Origin: Pseudomonas orientalis
GTDB taxonomy: Bacteria > Pseudomonadota > Gammaproteobacteria > Pseudomonadales > Pseudomonadaceae
DNA: 64,000 bases
Assembly (NCBI RefSeq): GCF_002934065.1
Contig: NZ_CP018049.1
Span: 2,354,501-2,418,500, forward strand
Reading direction: 5' to 3'
Both the position numbers and the translations under genes were made by a program. This document shows, one piece after another, positions 62,075 to 64,000 of the stretch. Below the pieces are notes generated by a model. It saw only the letters and a list, made by a program, of their open reading frames with translations, made no database searches and was not told the origin of the DNA. Each line of letters begins with the position of its first letter. Position 1 is the stretch's first letter.

Positions 62075-63940
62075 ATGAGAATTTCCAGGCTGTACCTGCT
62101 GATCGCGCTGGTCATCAGCGCTAATGCATTCGCCACTGACCTGGCCCTGACCCCCTGGGCGCCGGGCCTGAATGCCGAGGCTGTCGCATTCCTGCCCAAC
62201 CGCACCGACCGTGTAGTCGCCAGTACCCGCGATGGCCTGTTGCTGCTAGACGAAAAAGGCGCCGAACTGGCCCGATTCAACGGCAATTTCAGCAGCCTCG
62301 ACAGCCGCACCGCCGGCAACCGATCGCTGGTCGCCAGCCTCGACAACGACCGCCAGCAGGCCGTGTTGATCAACCTTGATGTCGCCGGCAACACCTGGGG
62401 CAAGCCGCTGTATCTGCCCACCCGCGATTTCCCGGTGAACGGCCTGTGCCTGTACCGCGATTCGGCGAACAATCTGTTTGTGTTCCTGGTGGGCGAGGAG
62501 GGCAAGGGCGAGCAATGGCTGGTGGGCAATGGCGCGACGCTGCTGGCCCAGGCGCAGCGTGTGCGTGGCCTGCCGCTGCCGCCGTCGGCGCAGTTCTGCC
62601 AGGTGGACGATGCGGCCGAGCGTCTGCTGGTGAACGAGGCAAACGTCGGCTGGTGGGCCTACCCGGCGCAACCGGAAGCCGAAGTGAAACGCACGCCCGT
62701 GGCGCTGTTCGACAATCCCGGGCGCGAAGCCGGTGCCATGGCGCTGATGCCCGGTGGGATGGTGGCGCTGGACCCGAAAACCGCGCGCGTGCATCTGTTC
62801 CAGCAGACTGGCGAACGCTGGGCCGAGCAATCGAGCCTGACCTTGCCGGGTCTCAAGGAGCCGGAGCAGCTGGCGATCAACGCCCGGCAACTGTTGGTGC
62901 GCGATGACGACAGCGGCCAGCTCTACCAGGCCCGGCTCGACTGGCAGGCCACGCCGGTGCCGATCGCTCCGGTGCTGGCGCAGGTCGCCGCCCTGCGCCA
63001 GACCGAGCCGGTGGCACGCCAGGGCGACGCGGCGGATGACCCGGCCATCTGGATTCACCCGCACACACCCGCGCACAGCCGCGTATTGGGCACCAACAAG
63101 AAGCAGGGCCTGCTCGCCTATGACCTCAACGGCAAGCTGCTGCAGGAACTGGCGGTCGGGCGCCTGAACAACGTCGACGTACGCCCCAACTTCAAGCTGG
63201 GCACGCAGACCGTCGACCTCGCCGTCGCCAGCAATCGCGATCGCAACAGCCTGAGCCTGTTCAGCATCGACCGCCAGAGCGGCGAGCTGCAGGAAGCCGG
63301 CGAAGTGCCGACGCCGCTCAAGGAGATCTACGGCATCTGCCTGTTCCAGCCCGCCGGCGGCGAGCTGTATGCGATTGCTAACGGCAAGGACGGCACCTTC
63401 CTGCAATACCGCCTGAGTGCCCCGACCGGGCGTGTGCAGGGCGAGCTGGTGCGCCAGTTCAAGGTCGACAGCCAGCCGGAAGGCTGCGTGGCCGATGATC
63501 AACGCCAGCGCTTGTTCCTGGGTGAGGAAGACGTCGGCGTATGGGCACTGGATGCCCGCGCCGACCAACCGGCCACCCTGACCAGCGTGATCAGGGTCGG
63601 CGCGCAATTGCACGCGGATGTCGAAGGCCTGGCGCTGTACCAGAGCGCCGCACGGGATTACCTGGTGATCTCGAGCCAGGGCAATGACAGCTACCTGGTG
63701 CTGGACGCCGAACCGCCGTTCGCCGTGCGCGGTGCCTTTCGCGTCGGTTTGAACGCCGCCGCCGGCATCGATGGCGCCTCGCAAACCGATGGCCTGGAAG
63801 CCACCGCCATCAACCTGGGCGGGCCGTGGAGCCAGGGCATGCTGGTGGTGCAGGACGGGCGCAAGCGCATGCCCGAGCAAGCCCAGAACTTCAAGTTCGT
63901 GCCCTGGGCCGAGGTGAACCGCGCGCTGAAATTGCCTTGA
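62075..63940 (+). CDS. Beta-propeller phytase (3-phytase) with extra N-terminal propeller-like domain
   Basis: This 621-residue protein has a signal peptide (MRISRLYLLIALVISANAFA) and acts outside the cytoplasm. The C-terminal half (about 310-615) shows beta-propeller phytase hallmarks, with Ca-binding acidic residues: GDAADDPAIWIHP, TNKKQGLLAYDLNG, LNNVDVRPNF, DLAVASNRDRNSL, EDVGVWALDA. The N-terminal half (about 25-300) is a second, diverged propeller-like domain. Such tandem forms are known. The enzyme releases phosphate from phytate. The ATG at 62075 has AAGGAT upstream. It follows the TonB receptor and should belong to its Pho-controlled operon. Confidence 0.91.
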   Translation: MRISRLYLLIALVISANAFATDLALTPWAPGLNAEAVAFLPNRTDRVVASTRDGLLLLDEKGAELARFNGNFSSLDSRTAGNRSLVASLDNDRQQAVLINLDVAGNTWGKPLYLPTRDFPVNGLCLYRDSANNLFVFLVGEEGKGEQWLVGNGATLLAQAQRVRGLPLPPSAQFCQVDDAAERLLVNEANVGWWAYPAQPEAEVKRTPVALFDNPGREAGAMALMPGGMVALDPKTARVHLFQQTGERWAEQSSLTLPGLKEPEQLAINARQLLVRDDDSGQLYQARLDWQATPVPIAPVLAQVAALRQTEPVARQGDAADDPAIWIHPHTPAHSRVLGTNKKQGLLAYDLNGKLLQELAVGRLNNVDVRPNFKLGTQTVDLAVASNRDRNSLSLFSIDRQSGELQEAGEVPTPLKEIYGICLFQPAGGELYAIANGKDGTFLQYRLSAPTGRVQGELVRQFKVDSQPEGCVADDQRQRLFLGEEDVGVWALDARADQPATLTSVIRVGAQLHADVEGLALYQSAARDYLVISSQGNDSYLVLDAEPPFAVRGAFRVGLNAAAGIDGASQTDGLEATAINLGGPWSQGMLVVQDGRKRMPEQAQNFKFVPWAEVNRALKLP

Positions 63941-63941
63941 G

Positions 63942-63959
63942 CTGTCATCACGTAGTCAT
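63942..63959 (+). promoter_or_regulatory. Second Pho box, before the gene leaving the window
   Basis: CTGTCAT-CACG-TAGTCAT has a perfect first half-site, a 4-bp spacer and a second half-site with two changes. It begins right after the phytase stop codon. Confidence 0.65.
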
Positions 63960-63987
63960 CCGTTTTTAATCGAATAGGAGCTTCACC

Positions 63988-64000
63988 ATGCACGCGACGA
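63988..64000 (+). CDS. Start of a further gene, cut by the window edge
   Basis: ATG at 63988 follows AGGAG (63976-63980) and opens Met-His-Ala-Thr. Only four codons are visible, so the product is unknown. Its Pho box suggests membership of the phosphate-starvation regulon. Confidence 0.5.

Overview
This window reads as chromosomal DNA of a fluorescent Pseudomonas of the P. fluorescens group. Gene content is high-GC and dense, a pyoverdine locus fills the first two thirds, and the inverted-pair REP elements (REPINs) match the GTGGGAGGGGGCTTGCCCCC type that I recall as common in strains such as SBW25. I see no tRNA, rRNA, insertion sequence, prophage or CRISPR array.

Region 1 (2-43325) is the pyoverdine locus. 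Three collinear non-ribosomal peptide synthetase (NRPS) genes, pvdI (5' end cut off), pvdJ and pvdD, carry nine adenylation domains. Specificity codes read by eye give Lys?-Gly-FOHOrn? | D-Ser-Ser | Gly-Lys?-(D)FOHOrn?-Ser-thioesterase. The D-type condensation domain at the left edge implies an epimerising module, probably Ser, just outside. With that residue the order matches the pyoverdine I remember for SBW25-type strains: Ser-Lys-Gly-FOHOrn-Ser-Ser-Gly-c(Lys-FOHOrn-Ser). Convergent to pvdD lie fpvA (receptor) and pvdE (precursor exporter). Then come pvdF (hydroxyornithine formylase), pvdO, pvdN and pvdM (periplasmic maturation) and pvdP (Tat-exported tyrosinase). Four exact TAAAT-N16-CGT PvdS boxes sit as two divergent pairs between pvdE/pvdF and pvdM/pvdP. 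Between pvdF and pvdO is a tandem array of five REPINs whose 191-bp unit carries a decayed copy of the pvdO 3' end.

Region 2 (43400-51740) is mainly regulatory: a small secreted protein made of eight 13-residue repeats, a pirin with a divergent GlxA-type regulator, two convergent winged-helix/NTPase regulators (one apparently truncated into the other's 3' end), a short AraC protein and a LysR protein.

Region 3 (51888-58123) holds an unrecognised 324-residue protein, a three-gene set (membrane-anchored monooxygenase-fold protein, amidohydrolase with a Cys/His-rich tail, YcaC-like hydrolase), a LysR regulator and an AraC regulator. Region 4 (58125-64000) holds a degenerate GGDEF membrane protein, then a TonB-dependent receptor and a beta-propeller phytase behind a Pho box, and a second Pho box before a gene that leaves the window. 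Iron and phosphate acquisition are therefore the two readable physiological themes.
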